A stretch of 64,000 nt of DNA. Source: an uncultured Collinsella sp. (GTDB lineage Bacteria; Actinomycetota; Coriobacteriia; Coriobacteriales; Coriobacteriaceae). The translations under genes were made by a program, and so were the position numbers. The stretch is taken from NCBI GenBank assembly GCA_959599095.1, contig CAUGGC010000009.1, forward strand, positions 1 through 64,000, written 5' to 3'. The notes under the pieces are model-generated. The model did not search any database, was not told the origin of the DNA, and was given only the letters and a program-made list of their open reading frames with translations. Below are positions 17,121-25,642 of the stretch, piece by piece; within the stretch, counting starts at the first letter, position 1; each line of letters opens with the position of its first letter.

Positions 17121-18164
17121 ATGTCGTTTGGCAAGTTCTTTAAAGACGCGCTGCTTCCCGTCGCCGTGTGGACGTGCGGCGTGCTGCTGAGCTGCTTTGT
17201 GCTGACGGTCGCCGGTGCACCCGTCTCTATCGTGGTCGTGGCGGTCGGTGTGTCCTTTATCTTTGGCATGCTCGGCATCGTGATCGAATACGCGCGCCGT
17301 CGTCGTTTTCTGCGCCAGCTGGAGCGTGCGGCAGAGGAGCTCGAGAGTCCCGCATGGGTGCAGGAGATGGTGCAATGTCCGACCTATGCCGAGGGCGAGC
17401 TCGAGTACGAGGTCTTGCGCCGGGTGGGCAAAGCCGCTTGTGACGAGGTTGCCGAAGGCAGGCGCCAGACCGATGACTATCGCGACTATATCGAGAGCTG
17501 GGTCCACGAGGCCAAGCTGCCTCTGGCGGCAGCCCATCTGATTTTGGAAAACCTGGATGGCAGCGAAGACGACCTGTCGCGTGTGGATGACCTGGGTCGC
17601 GAGCTTGCTCGCGTGGAGCGCTATATCGACCAGGCGCTGTACTATGCGCGCTCGGAGGTTGTGGAGCGCGACTACCTGATTCGTCGCTGGGACCTTAAGA
17701 CCTTGGTGACGGGCGCGATTAAAGCCAACGCCCGCGAGCTCATCGCGACACACGTGGCGCCGGTGTGCGAGAACCTCGACTTTGAGGTCTTTACCGACGA
17801 GAAGTGGCTCGAGTTTATTCTGGGCCAGCTCATTCAGAACAGCATTAAATATGCGCGTGAGGACGGCGCAAAGATCGTGTTTTCGGGTGCGTTGCTGGAC
17901 GAGGGTCTGGCAAGCGAGCGCATCGAGCTCACCGTTGCGGACAACGGCTGTGGCGTGTGTGCGGCAGACCTGCCGCGCGTGTTCGAGAAGGGCTTTACCG
18001 GCGACAACGGCCGCACCACCAAGCGTGCAACGGGTATTGGCCTCTACCTGGTGGCGCGCCTGTGCTCCAAGATGGGCATCGACGTCACCGCGGCATCCGA
18101 GCCGGGCGAAGGCTTCGTCGTAACATTCGTCTTCTCAACCAACAAGTTCCAATACTTTGAGTAG
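17121..18164 (+). CDS. Intramembrane-sensing type histidine kinase
   Basis: 347 residues. Two transmembrane helices at about 8-29 and 34-55 are separated by only a few residues, so there is no extracellular sensor. The H-box is SWVHEAKLPL with His129; the N-box is LIQNSIKYARED and the G boxes VADNGCGV and ATGIGLYLV. This layout matches BceS/VncS-type kinases, which normally sense through a partner ABC transporter. No such transporter gene is adjacent here. Confidence 0.92.
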   Translation: MSFGKFFKDALLPVAVWTCGVLLSCFVLTVAGAPVSIVVVAVGVSFIFGMLGIVIEYARRRRFLRQLERAAEELESPAWVQEMVQCPTYAEGELEYEVLRRVGKAACDEVAEGRRQTDDYRDYIESWVHEAKLPLAAAHLILENLDGSEDDLSRVDDLGRELARVERYIDQALYYARSEVVERDYLIRRWDLKTLVTGAIKANARELIATHVAPVCENLDFEVFTDEKWLEFILGQLIQNSIKYAREDGAKIVFSGALLDEGLASERIELTVADNGCGVCAADLPRVFEKGFTGDNGRTTKRATGIGLYLVARLCSKMGIDVTAASEPGEGFVVTFVFSTNKFQYFE

Positions 18165-18193
18165 CCAGCCCGTCTTACGGTGCGGACGGCTGT

Positions 18194-18247
18194 GTTCCCG
18201 AACGTGAACTTAGCTAAGGCAATTGGCGCTATGTTCCCGAACGTGAA
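18194..18247. repeat. Short direct repeat GTTCCCGAACGTGAA, two copies
   Basis: The 15-mer occurs at 18194-18208 and 18233-18247, each followed by a TTAGCTA- or TATAGCC-like stretch. It lies just after the kinase gene. It looks like the remains of a palindromic repeat. Confidence 0.55.
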
Positions 18248-18280
18248 TATAGCCGCAAGGATTTAAATGAATCGCCCCAT

Positions 18281-18312
18281 AAAAAACGTGCCGCCCCAAA
18301 CGGGGCGGCACG
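18281..18312 (-). terminator. Terminator for the universal stress protein gene
   Basis: Read on the minus strand, CGTGCCGCCCC pairs with GGGGCGGCACG and is followed by TTTTTTAT. It lies 145 bases beyond the uspA-like stop codon. Confidence 0.8.
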
Positions 18313-18352
18313 CCATCTTTTATCAGCCAACTCGTTGAAGTACGGTGACGAA

Positions 18353-18443
18353 GGCGCAAGGCCGGGAGGGGTTATCTAAGCCGACATCCCGCAGCCGCGA
18401 AGCGGCGAGGACGTCGGCGTGATAACCCCGCAGGCCCTGCGCC
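18353..18443. repeat. 91-bp long hairpin element
   Basis: Nested inverted arms: GGCGC, GGCC, GGGGTTATC and GCCGAC on the left have counterparts in order on the right, with an inner CAGCCGCGAAGCGGC loop. It lies between the uspA-like stop and its terminator, so it would be in the 3' untranslated region of that mRNA. Confidence 0.65.
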
Positions 18444-18456
18444 GGCGGGAAGGAAC

Positions 18457-18894
18457 CTACTTCACGACCAAGATGTCGCAGTCCGTGTTGCGCAGCAGGA
18501 ACGTCGAAATCGAACCCAGCAGCGCATACTTGATCGAGGACAGGCCGCGGGCGCCGCAGAGCACCAGGTCGGGCTTAACCACGTCGAGCATCTCGTCCTT
18601 GAGCGTCTCGCGAATACGGCCAGCACGAATCATGACCTCGACCTCGGGAATGTCAGGATTGGCCTTGGCCTCCTCGAGCTGCTTGGCAATGGAGTTCTTA
18701 AATGCCTCCTCTAGGCCGTTGACCAGATCGACCGGATAGGAACCGGCGCTCTCGAGCGCCGTGGAATCGATAACGTGGCCGATGATTAGCTTGGCGCCGT
18801 TGTTCGCGGCGACCTTGATGGCGCGTGCGAGCACAAAATCCTGCTGCTCAGTACCGTCGAGTGAAACAAATACCTTGGTGTAGCCCTCGTTCAT
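18457..18894 (-). CDS. Universal stress protein (UspA family)
   Basis: 145 residues, single domain. N-terminal KVFVSLDGTEQQDFVLARAI and the C-terminal nucleotide-binding pattern LVLCGARGLSSIKYALLGSIS...ILVVK are typical. The ATP-binding signature is slightly altered: GARG replaces the more usual GxRG/S run but keeps the glycines. GGAGGAAAC precedes the ATG. Monocistronic. Confidence 0.9.
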   Translation of the reverse strand: MNEGYTKVFVSLDGTEQQDFVLARAIKVAANNGAKLIIGHVIDSTALESAGSYPVDLVNGLEEAFKNSIAKQLEEAKANPDIPEVEVMIRAGRIRETLKDEMLDVVKPDLVLCGARGLSSIKYALLGSISTFLLRNTDCDILVVK

Positions 18895-19141
18895 GGTTTC
18901 CTCCTTGGTCTATCGCACGGGCGCGGGGCTCGTGCATCGGGCGGGCGCGGGCGCGTCGGCCGCCGGACACTTTATCTTGTTGCAGTTATACCCAAGGATT
19001 TGGGTTTGACCGCTCGCAATTCTGTGAACGGGCGAGTTTTTTGGTAAGGGTAGGCGTAGACGCGCCCGAACGGTTGATAATGGGACATCGCCCGCACCGT
19101 CCGCAGAACAATATCGGCGGGTGTCTAACGAGGGGGTCCCT

Positions 19142-20122
19142 TTGGATATTATCGAGCTTCTAAAATCTGCCTTCATGGGCCTGGTCGAGGGCATCACCGA
19201 ATGGCTGCCTGTTTCGTCGACCGGTCACATGATCTTGGTGGACGAGTTCGTCAAGATGAACGTGAGCGAGACGTTCTGGAATATGTTCCTGGTCGTGATT
19301 CAGCTCGGCGCCATTCTGGCCGTCTGTGTGCTGTTCTTCCATGAGCTCAATCCGTTCTCGCCCAGCAAGGGCAAGGAGGGCCGTCGCGACACCTGGGTGC
19401 TGTGGGGCAAGATTGTGCTCGGCTGCATTCCCGCCGCGGCGATCGGCCTGCCGCTCAACGACTGGATGGAGGAGCATTTCTACAATGCTCCCGTCGTGGC
19501 GCTGGCGCTCATTGTGTACGGCGTGCTGTTTATCGTGATCGAGAACTGGCGCGCGAGCAAGCGCGAGGAAATGGCCGTTGCCGGTTCGTTTGGTTCGCGT
19601 GCTGTGGTGTCGGGTGGACGTCCCGCCGGTGCGCACTTTGCGGCGCCCGCCGCGGCTACCGCTGAGGATGAGGACGATGACGAGGATCTGGACTTTGGCT
19701 CCATCGCCACGCTCGAGGACCTGAGTTGGAAGACCGCACTGGGCATCGGATGCTTCCAGGTGCTTTCGCTGGTGCCTGGTACGTCTCGCTCCGGTTCTAC
19801 CATCATCGGCGGCCTGCTTTTGGGCTGCACGCGTTCGGTGGCGTCCAAGTTTACGTTCTTCCTGGCCATCCCTGTCATGTTTGGCGCGAGTGCGCTCAAG
19901 CTGGTCAAGTACTTCATCAAGGGCGGCACGTTCGGCGCCAACGAGGTCGCTATCTTGGGCGTGGGCTGCGTTGTGGCCTTTGTGGTTTCGCTCATCGCCA
20001 TCAAGTGGCTCATGGGCTTCGTCCGCCGTCACGACTTCAAGTGCTTCGGTGTTTACCGCATCATCCTGGGCATCGTAGTGCTCGCATATTTCTTCGTTCT
20101 GGAGCCGATGCTCGGCCTCTAA
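19142..20122 (+). CDS. uppP: Undecaprenyl-diphosphatase
   Basis: Recycles the lipid carrier for cell-wall synthesis. 326 residues. The catalytic motifs are EGITEWLPVSSTGH (residues 17-29) and PGTSRSGST (212-220), in a polytopic membrane protein. The family is usually near 270 residues. The excess is a hydrophilic insert at about 141-188, rich in Ala and then Asp/Glu, between two membrane segments. A TTG start at 19142 is preferred because GAGGGGG ends 5 bases upstream and the protein then begins MDIIELLKSA like its relatives; a GTG at 19121 is the alternative. Confidence 0.93.
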   Translation: MDIIELLKSAFMGLVEGITEWLPVSSTGHMILVDEFVKMNVSETFWNMFLVVIQLGAILAVCVLFFHELNPFSPSKGKEGRRDTWVLWGKIVLGCIPAAAIGLPLNDWMEEHFYNAPVVALALIVYGVLFIVIENWRASKREEMAVAGSFGSRAVVSGGRPAGAHFAAPAAATAEDEDDDEDLDFGSIATLEDLSWKTALGIGCFQVLSLVPGTSRSGSTIIGGLLLGCTRSVASKFTFFLAIPVMFGASALKLVKYFIKGGTFGANEVAILGVGCVVAFVVSLIAIKWLMGFVRRHDFKCFGVYRIILGIVVLAYFFVLEPMLGL

Positions 20123-20166
20123 CTTAGTCGACGCTGCGCGGCGGCCGGGGCGACAACTTGTCATTC

Positions 20167-20208
20167 AAAGGGGGTGGCATGACCAAAAGGTCTATGCCGC
20201 CCCCTTTT
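20167..20208 (+). terminator. Terminator after uppP
   Basis: AAAGGGGGTGGCAT pairs with ATGCCGCCCCCTTTT across a short loop, with a terminal T run. Confidence 0.85.
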
Positions 20209-20284
20209 CATGCCAATTTGTTCGCCCTGGCCGCCGCTCGCTGCTGCTGCCATGACATCGGCGGTTTCGTGATTGCCAATAGAT

Positions 20285-20315
20285 TGGTGCAAAGTAACCT
20301 GACCCCATTGCGCCA
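20285..20315. repeat. 31-bp palindrome, family TGGTGCAA-GTAACCTG, copy 1
   Basis: TGGTGCAA and TTGCGCCA ends enclose GTAACCTGACCCC. The second copy, 26598-26628, is also 31 bp and lies in the opposite orientation. Confidence 0.7.
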
Positions 20316-20454
20316 AATCCGCTGGGCGGGCCCGATTGTGGCGGACGGAGTCGTGGTGTGATTTGCGTCGGTGTCCGCGCGGCTCGGTATACTGGTACGG
20401 CTCAAACTATGGCGCCGCCCGCAGGCGCGCCGTCCGTCAGATGAGGAGTCGCCC

Positions 20455-23355
20455 ATGACCCAGCCCTTGCCCTGGGAAAAGAACGCCGCGGTACCCGTGC
20501 CGCCCACGCCGGAACCCGTGCCGCTCGATGCATACACCGCCCCCGCCGCGCCGGAGCCCGAGCTCGTTCCGCTCGACATCTACGACGCTCCCGCGCCGGC
20601 ACCCAAACCCGCCAAGCCGCTCGTCGACCTCGACAGCCTTAATCCCGCCCAGCGCGAGGCGGTCCTGACCACCGAGGGTCCGTTGCTGGTCCTTGCCGGC
20701 GCCGGCTCGGGCAAGACCCGCGTCTTGACCTTTCGCATCGCACATATGCTCGGCGACCTGGGCGTTAAGCCCTGGCAGATCCTTGCCATCACGTTTACCA
20801 ACAAGGCCGCGGCCGAGATGCGCGAGCGTCTGGCGGCACTCATCCCCAGCGGTACCCGCGGCATGTGGGTGTGCACCTTCCATGCTATGTGCGTGCGCAT
20901 GCTGCGCGAGGACGCTGACCTGCTGGGCTACACCGGTCAGTTCACCATCTACGATGACGACGATTCCAAGCGCATGGTGCGCGATATTATGCAGGCGCTC
21001 GGTATCGAGCAAAAGCAATTTCCCATCAACATGATCCGCAGCAAGATCAGTTCGGCCAAAAACGCCATGATCGGCCCCGAGGACATGCTCAAATCCGCCG
21101 ACAGCCCCAACGACAAAAAGGCCGCGCAGGTCTACTTGGAGCTGGAACGCCGCCTGCGCGCCGCCAACGCGATGGACTTCGACGACCTGCTCGTGCGCAC
21201 GCTCGAGCTGCTGCGCACCCGCCCCGAGGTGCTCGACAAGTACCAAGAGCGCTTCCGCTACATTAGCGTCGACGAGTATCAGGACACCAATCACGTCCAG
21301 TACGAGATCGCCAACCTGCTGGCCGCCAAGTACCAAAACCTCATGGTCGTGGGCGACGATGACCAGTCCATTTATAGCTGGCGTGGCGCCGACATCACCA
21401 ACATCCTGGACTTTGAGCAGGACTTTAAAAACTGCAAGACCGTTAAGCTGGAGCAGAACTACCGCTCCACGGGCCATATCCTGAGCGCCGCCAACGCCGT
21501 GGTGCGCCACAACTCGCAGCGCAAGGACAAGCGCCTGTTTACGGCCGAGGGCGATGGCGAGAAGATCCAGGCCTTCCAGGCAAGCGATGAGCGCGACGAG
21601 GGCCGCTGGATTGCCGGCGAGATCGAGAAGCTGCACTCCAAGGGCACGAGTTACGACGACATCGCCGTGTTCTACCGCACCAACGCTCAGTCGCGTATTC
21701 TCGAAGATATGTTCCTGCGCGCAGGCGTGCCCTACAAGATCGTGGGTGGCACGCGATTCTTCGACCGTGCCGAGATCCGCGACGTCATGGCCTATCTTAA
21801 GATGATTGTGAACCCGGCCGACGAGATGAGCGTCAAGCGCGTCATCAACACGCCGCGCCGCGGCATCGGCTCCACCTCGATTCAAAAGATTGAGCAGCTG
21901 GCACGCGACAACCGCTGCTCGTTCTTCCAAGCCTGCGAGATCGCAACAGCCGAGACGGGCATGTTTAGCGCCAAGGTGCGCAACGGCCTGTCGAGCTTTG
22001 TGGCGCTGGTGCGCGAGGGTCGCCGCATGGACGGCGAGCTCAAGGACGTCGTCGAGATGATCGTCGATAAGACGGGCCTGCTGCAGGCTTTCCGCGCCGA
22101 GGGCACCATGGAGTCCGAGAGCCGCGCCGAGAACATCCAGGAATTCCTGGGCGTCGCCGCCGAATTTGAGGAGACGCACGAGGATATCGAAGGTACGCTC
22201 GAGAGCTTGGAAGAGCTGCGCGCTGCCGGTGTTGCCGATGTGCCTGCTAGCGCCGAGCCCGAGCCTGTCGTGGTGAGCGCGCCTGCGCCCGAACCGGGGC
22301 CATCTGCCCCGGTATCCTCGTTTGAGGCGCTCGTTGGCGCGCGTGACGCCGCGGGCTCCAATCCGCTCGATAGCTTGGCCGCTCCGGCGCTGTCTCCGCA
22401 GGATGCCCTGGCCGCCGCCATCGCGGGCAACGCGTATGCCGCGCCGACGGAGATGCCGGCGGGTGCCGTGCATGCCGACGAGATCGAGCGCACCTACGGT
22501 CCGCTCACCTGTAAGGCGCTGCCGGCGCTCATGGAGTGGCTGGCCCTGCGCTCCGACTTGGATTCCCTGGCCGGCGAGACGCATGCCATTACCATGATGA
22601 CCATCCACTCCGCCAAGGGCCTGGAGTTCCCGGCGGTGTTCGTGGCCGGCATGGAGGAGGGTATCTTCCCGCACGTGCACGACTTTGGCGGTAGTGACGA
22701 TCCGGGCAAGCTCGAGGAGGAGCGTCGCTTGGCCTACGTCGCCATCACGCGTGCTCGCAAGCGCCTGTTCCTGACCTATGCGGCCACGCGTCGCACCTAC
22801 GGCTCGACCTCTGCCAACCCGCGCTCGCGCTTCCTCAACGAGATTCCGTTTGAGGATATCGAGTTTAGCGGCATCGGTTCTGCCGGTTTTGAGGGCACGG
22901 GCTGGGAGAAACGCGGCGACCGACACGGCACCTTTGGATCGGGTATGGGCTCGGACATGTATGGTGGCAAGGTGTTTGGTTCGCATACGCGCTCGACCGG
23001 CGGTTCCGGTTCGCGTGGCGGATCGAGCTTTGACGATTTCTTTGGCGGCAGCAGTTACGGGACCGAGCGCCATCGTGGGGTTTCGCCTGACGCCGGCCGT
23101 GTTGCCTCGACTTTTGGTTCGGGCGCGTCGCGAGCCAAAAAGCCGTCTTCCAAGGTGTCCCCGACGGTGGAGCGCAAGGTCGATCGTGCCAGCGCATCGC
23201 AGGACTTTGCCGCGGGCGATACCGTGAGCCACAAGACTTTTGGCACGGGTACCGTGATCTCGGTCGCCGGAGACATGATCGAGGTTCAATTCGAAAAGAC
23301 CGGCCAGACCAAAAAGCTGATGAAAGGTTTTGCGCCAATCGTCAAGCTGCAGTGA
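20455..23355 (+). CDS. pcrA: UvrD/PcrA-type ATP-dependent DNA helicase
   Basis: A 966-residue superfamily 1A helicase. Walker A is AGAGSGKT at about 81-88. Later motifs are ITFTNKAAAEM, VDEYQDTNHVQYE, GDDDQSIYSWRGA, LEQNYRST, TIHSAKGLEF and EEERRLAYVAITRARK. There is a 50-residue Pro-rich N-terminal tail and a low-complexity Ala/Pro insert between the 2B region and the late motifs (about residues 590-680). A Gly/Ser-rich C-terminus ends in the Tudor-like module of PcrA (VSHKTFGTGTVISV). GAGGAG before the ATG sets the start. Roles are repair and plasmid or RNA-polymerase related unwinding. Confidence 0.93.
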   Translation: MTQPLPWEKNAAVPVPPTPEPVPLDAYTAPAAPEPELVPLDIYDAPAPAPKPAKPLVDLDSLNPAQREAVLTTEGPLLVLAGAGSGKTRVLTFRIAHMLGDLGVKPWQILAITFTNKAAAEMRERLAALIPSGTRGMWVCTFHAMCVRMLREDADLLGYTGQFTIYDDDDSKRMVRDIMQALGIEQKQFPINMIRSKISSAKNAMIGPEDMLKSADSPNDKKAAQVYLELERRLRAANAMDFDDLLVRTLELLRTRPEVLDKYQERFRYISVDEYQDTNHVQYEIANLLAAKYQNLMVVGDDDQSIYSWRGADITNILDFEQDFKNCKTVKLEQNYRSTGHILSAANAVVRHNSQRKDKRLFTAEGDGEKIQAFQASDERDEGRWIAGEIEKLHSKGTSYDDIAVFYRTNAQSRILEDMFLRAGVPYKIVGGTRFFDRAEIRDVMAYLKMIVNPADEMSVKRVINTPRRGIGSTSIQKIEQLARDNRCSFFQACEIATAETGMFSAKVRNGLSSFVALVREGRRMDGELKDVVEMIVDKTGLLQAFRAEGTMESESRAENIQEFLGVAAEFEETHEDIEGTLESLEELRAAGVADVPASAEPEPVVVSAPAPEPGPSAPVSSFEALVGARDAAGSNPLDSLAAPALSPQDALAAAIAGNAYAAPTEMPAGAVHADEIERTYGPLTCKALPALMEWLALRSDLDSLAGETHAITMMTIHSAKGLEFPAVFVAGMEEGIFPHVHDFGGSDDPGKLEEERRLAYVAITRARKRLFLTYAATRRTYGSTSANPRSRFLNEIPFEDIEFSGIGSAGFEGTGWEKRGDRHGTFGSGMGSDMYGGKVFGSHTRSTGGSGSRGGSSFDDFFGGSSYGTERHRGVSPDAGRVASTFGSGASRAKKPSSKVSPTVERKVDRASASQDFAAGDTVSHKTFGTGTVISVAGDMIEVQFEKTGQTKKLMKGFAPIVKLQ

Positions 23356-23362
23356 TCCCGGC

Positions 23363-23492
23363 GGACCTGGGCGGGCGTATAGGGCAACATCGCCTGCTCG
23401 GGCAGTCCTGCGCAAGACGGAGGCCACATTAAGTGGCCTCCTTTGCGTGCGGAACTCGCGATCGATGTTGCCCTATACGCCCGCCCAGGTCC
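23363..23492. mobile_element. 130-bp palindromic element with perfect 30-bp arms
   Basis: The arms 23363-23392 and 23463-23492 (starting GGACCTGGGCGGGCGTATAG) are perfect inverse complements over 30 bp. The loop contains a second perfect hairpin, GGAGGCCAC-ATTAA-GTGGCCTCC at 23419-23441. It starts 7 bases after the helicase stop. The size and structure suggest a non-autonomous palindromic element or a large 3' hairpin. Confidence 0.8.
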
Positions 23493-23571
23493 TTGGGTAA
23501 CGTTGCTAGACGAGCGTTGCTTTGCTCGTTCGCTTTTTGGTCTGGAGAGCCGGGTGGGCTGATATATATGG

Positions 23572-23611
23572 ACAAGGGGCTCCCCCGTTGGTGAACGGGG
23601 GAGCCCCTTGT
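23572..23611. terminator. Strong hairpin between helicase and manA genes
   Basis: ACAAGGGGCTCCCCCGTT pairs perfectly with its complement across GGTG. It lies 24 bases beyond the convergent manA stop. The following T run is weak on either strand. Confidence 0.7.
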
Positions 23612-23634
23612 TGCGTTTGGGTTGTTGGTGCGAA

Positions 23635-24573
23635 CTAGAGGTGGCTGATGATCAGTTCCATCTTGCCTTCGAGGTCGATGGAGCTGACGGTGCTCGGGGC
23701 CAGCAGGTGGCTTCCCTTGTGGACGGGGTCGCCGCAGACGGTGCCTTCGCCGTCGATGACCGACAGGCACATGAAGGGCCAGCGCTGGTCGAGGGTCTTG
23801 CTGCCGTTGACGCGCACGCGATCGACGGTGTAGCAGGGGTTGGACTCGAGCTCGGTCACGCCGTCCACCTCGGGCGCGGTCACCGTGCCGTCGGTCGGAG
23901 CCTGAGCATCAAAGTCGATGCAGTCGAGGCTCTGCTCAATGTGCAGCGGGCGCAGCTTTCCGTCGGTGCCGGGACGGTCGTAGTCGTACAGGCGATATGT
24001 CACGTCGCTCGACTGCTGCGTCTCCAGAATCAGCGTGCCGGTCTTGATGGCGTGAACGGTGCCGGAGTCGATCTGGAAAAAGTCTCCCTTGTGAATCGGC
24101 AGCACGTTGAGCATCTCGTCCCAACGGCCCCCCTCGATCATCTGCGCGGCCTCGGCGCGGTCGTGCGCGCGCTGGCCGACGATGATCGTGGCACCGGGCT
24201 CGCAGTCCAGTACATACCAGCACTCGGTTTTGCCCAGGCTGCCGTTCTCGTGCTTGGCGGCGTACTCGTCGTTGGGATGAATCTGGATCGAAAGGTCGTC
24301 CTTGGCGTCCAGAATCTTAATGAGCAGCGGGAACTCCTTGCCCTCGCAGTTGCCAAAGAGCTCGCGGTGCTCGGCCCACAGCCACGACAGCGTGTGGCCG
24401 GCGTACGGTCCCTCCGCAATCTGGCAGTCGCCGTTGGGATGGGCCGAGATGGCCCAGCACTCACCGATGGGACCCTCGGGAATGTCGTAGCCAAACACGG
24501 TCTCCAACTGGCGGCCGCCCCAGATCTTCTCGTGGAAGATCGGCGTGAGTTTAATCAAATCGGACATGTGCAT
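23635..24573 (-). CDS. manA: Mannose-6-phosphate isomerase, class I
   Basis: Interconverts mannose-6-phosphate and fructose-6-phosphate. 312 residues, the short bacterial form. Zinc and active-site motifs are KILDAKDDLSIQIHPND and GTVHAI in the cupin core, and the N-terminus has FHEKIWGGRQLETVFGY. GGGAG lies before the ATG at 24573; an in-frame ATG two codons later is possible. It lies downstream of, and likely in one transcript with, the GntR regulator gene 68 bases away. Confidence 0.92.
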   Translation of the reverse strand: MHMSDLIKLTPIFHEKIWGGRQLETVFGYDIPEGPIGECWAISAHPNGDCQIAEGPYAGHTLSWLWAEHRELFGNCEGKEFPLLIKILDAKDDLSIQIHPNDEYAAKHENGSLGKTECWYVLDCEPGATIIVGQRAHDRAEAAQMIEGGRWDEMLNVLPIHKGDFFQIDSGTVHAIKTGTLILETQQSSDVTYRLYDYDRPGTDGKLRPLHIEQSLDCIDFDAQAPTDGTVTAPEVDGVTELESNPCYTVDRVRVNGSKTLDQRWPFMCLSVIDGEGTVCGDPVHKGSHLLAPSTVSSIDLEGKMELIISHL

Positions 24574-24641
24574 ACTCCCATAAGGTTGTGCGGGTGCCGC
24601 GTAAGACGGCTCAAAACGAGCGCCCGCGTGACTACAAAAAC

Positions 24642-25361
24642 CTATGCCAACGTTACGTTGTGCAACTCAAAGCGATCGCCAACGTTGCGCGAGATCGAAT
24701 ACTCAAAGGCGGCGCCGCTGTCCAAAAAGCCAATCTGGGTGAGCTCGAGCAGGGGAGAGCCAAGTTTGGTGTCCAGACGCTCGGCTTCTTCCTCGGTTGC
24801 TGCCACGGCGCGAATGGTACGGTGGAAGCTCGAAATCTTCAGCCCACATTGCTCGCGGATGAAGCGGTAGACCGATCCGTACAGGTCCTTCTTTTTAAGG
24901 CCTGGAATCAGCTCGAGGGGCATGTAGGTGTACTCGATAACGATGGGCTTCTCATCGGCCTGACGCACGCGCACGACGTGATAGGCAAAGTCATCCTCGG
25001 CAATTCCCAGCTGGGCTGCGATGTCCGCTGGTGGATTAACGATCGAGAAATCGTAGACCACCGAGGTCACCTTCTCCCCGCGATGCTCATACGAAAAACC
25101 CTGGGTACGGTCGTTTTTGCCCTGGAAAAACGCCTGGCCGGGAAGCCCCGCCGTGTCCTTAACGTAGGTACCCGATCCACGCCGGCTGGTAATAAGACCT
25201 TCTTCGGTGATTTGCTCGATAGCTCGTTTGACGGTGATTTTGGAAACGTTATAGAGCTTGCAGAACTCAACGACGGTAGGAAGCTTGTCGCCCGGTTTAA
25301 GAGCGCCATCCTCGATAGTGCGACGAATATCTGCAGCTATCGCTTCGTATTTTGGGATCAC
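24642..25361 (-). CDS. GntR/HutC-family transcriptional regulator
   Basis: 239 residues. N-terminal winged helix (KYEAIAADIRRTIEDGALKP, then LPTVVEFCKLYNVSKITVKR and GSGTYV) and a C-terminal UTRA ligand-binding domain (VIEYTYMPLELIPGL, ...LLELTQIGF). It is divergent from a ROK sugar kinase gene and upstream of manA, so a sugar-phosphate effector is likely. It is clearly distinct from the two NagR-like regulators at 54488 and 63007. Confidence 0.9.
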   Translation of the reverse strand: MIPKYEAIAADIRRTIEDGALKPGDKLPTVVEFCKLYNVSKITVKRAIEQITEEGLITSRRGSGTYVKDTAGLPGQAFFQGKNDRTQGFSYEHRGEKVTSVVYDFSIVNPPADIAAQLGIAEDDFAYHVVRVRQADEKPIVIEYTYMPLELIPGLKKKDLYGSVYRFIREQCGLKISSFHRTIRAVAATEEEAERLDTKLGSPLLELTQIGFLDSGAAFEYSISRNVGDRFELHNVTLA

Positions 25362-25480
25362 GGAACCTCCTATCCAACCTGATTGAGTATAAAAGAAAGT
25401 ATAGTTAACACCTAAGCATCCCTATTGTATATTTAAAAAGTTCGAGAAAGATATAATTAAAAGTCGCTTCGCATATAAAC

Positions 25481-25492
25481 TAGAGCGCTCTA
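25481..25492. promoter_or_regulatory. 12-bp perfect palindrome TAGAGCGCTCTA, possible operator
   Basis: A perfect palindrome in the AT-rich divergent region between the GntR and ROK genes, about 24 bases downstream of a TATAAT at 25452-25457. The central GCGC is typical of LacI-type operators, but no partner regulator can be named. Confidence 0.35.
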
Positions 25493-25550
25493 AATAGATA
25501 AACATCTGAGTAATGTCGTGTTAAGCGGCCATTCGCGTTTTCCCGGATAA

Positions 25551-25588
25551 AACCTGCCAAAACAAACCTGTCCTTTTTGGCAGGTTTT
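25551..25588 (+). terminator. Terminator upstream of the ROK kinase gene
   Basis: AAAACCTGCCAAAA pairs with TTTTTGGCAGGTTTTT. No plus-strand gene precedes it, so it would end a short leader or small RNA starting near 25464, or act as an attenuator for the ROK gene 55 bases downstream. Confidence 0.65.
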
Positions 25589-25642
25589 TGCCTTGGGAGC
25601 GGTACCATACAGGCAATGTTTAAACGAGAAAGGCGGGCTCCC

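Noticed and set aside
20437..23427. 996-residue open frame antisense to the helicase gene
   Set aside because: It mirrors the codon structure of the GC-rich helicase gene, and its translation is a low-complexity Ala/Gly/His/Arg sequence with no family motif.
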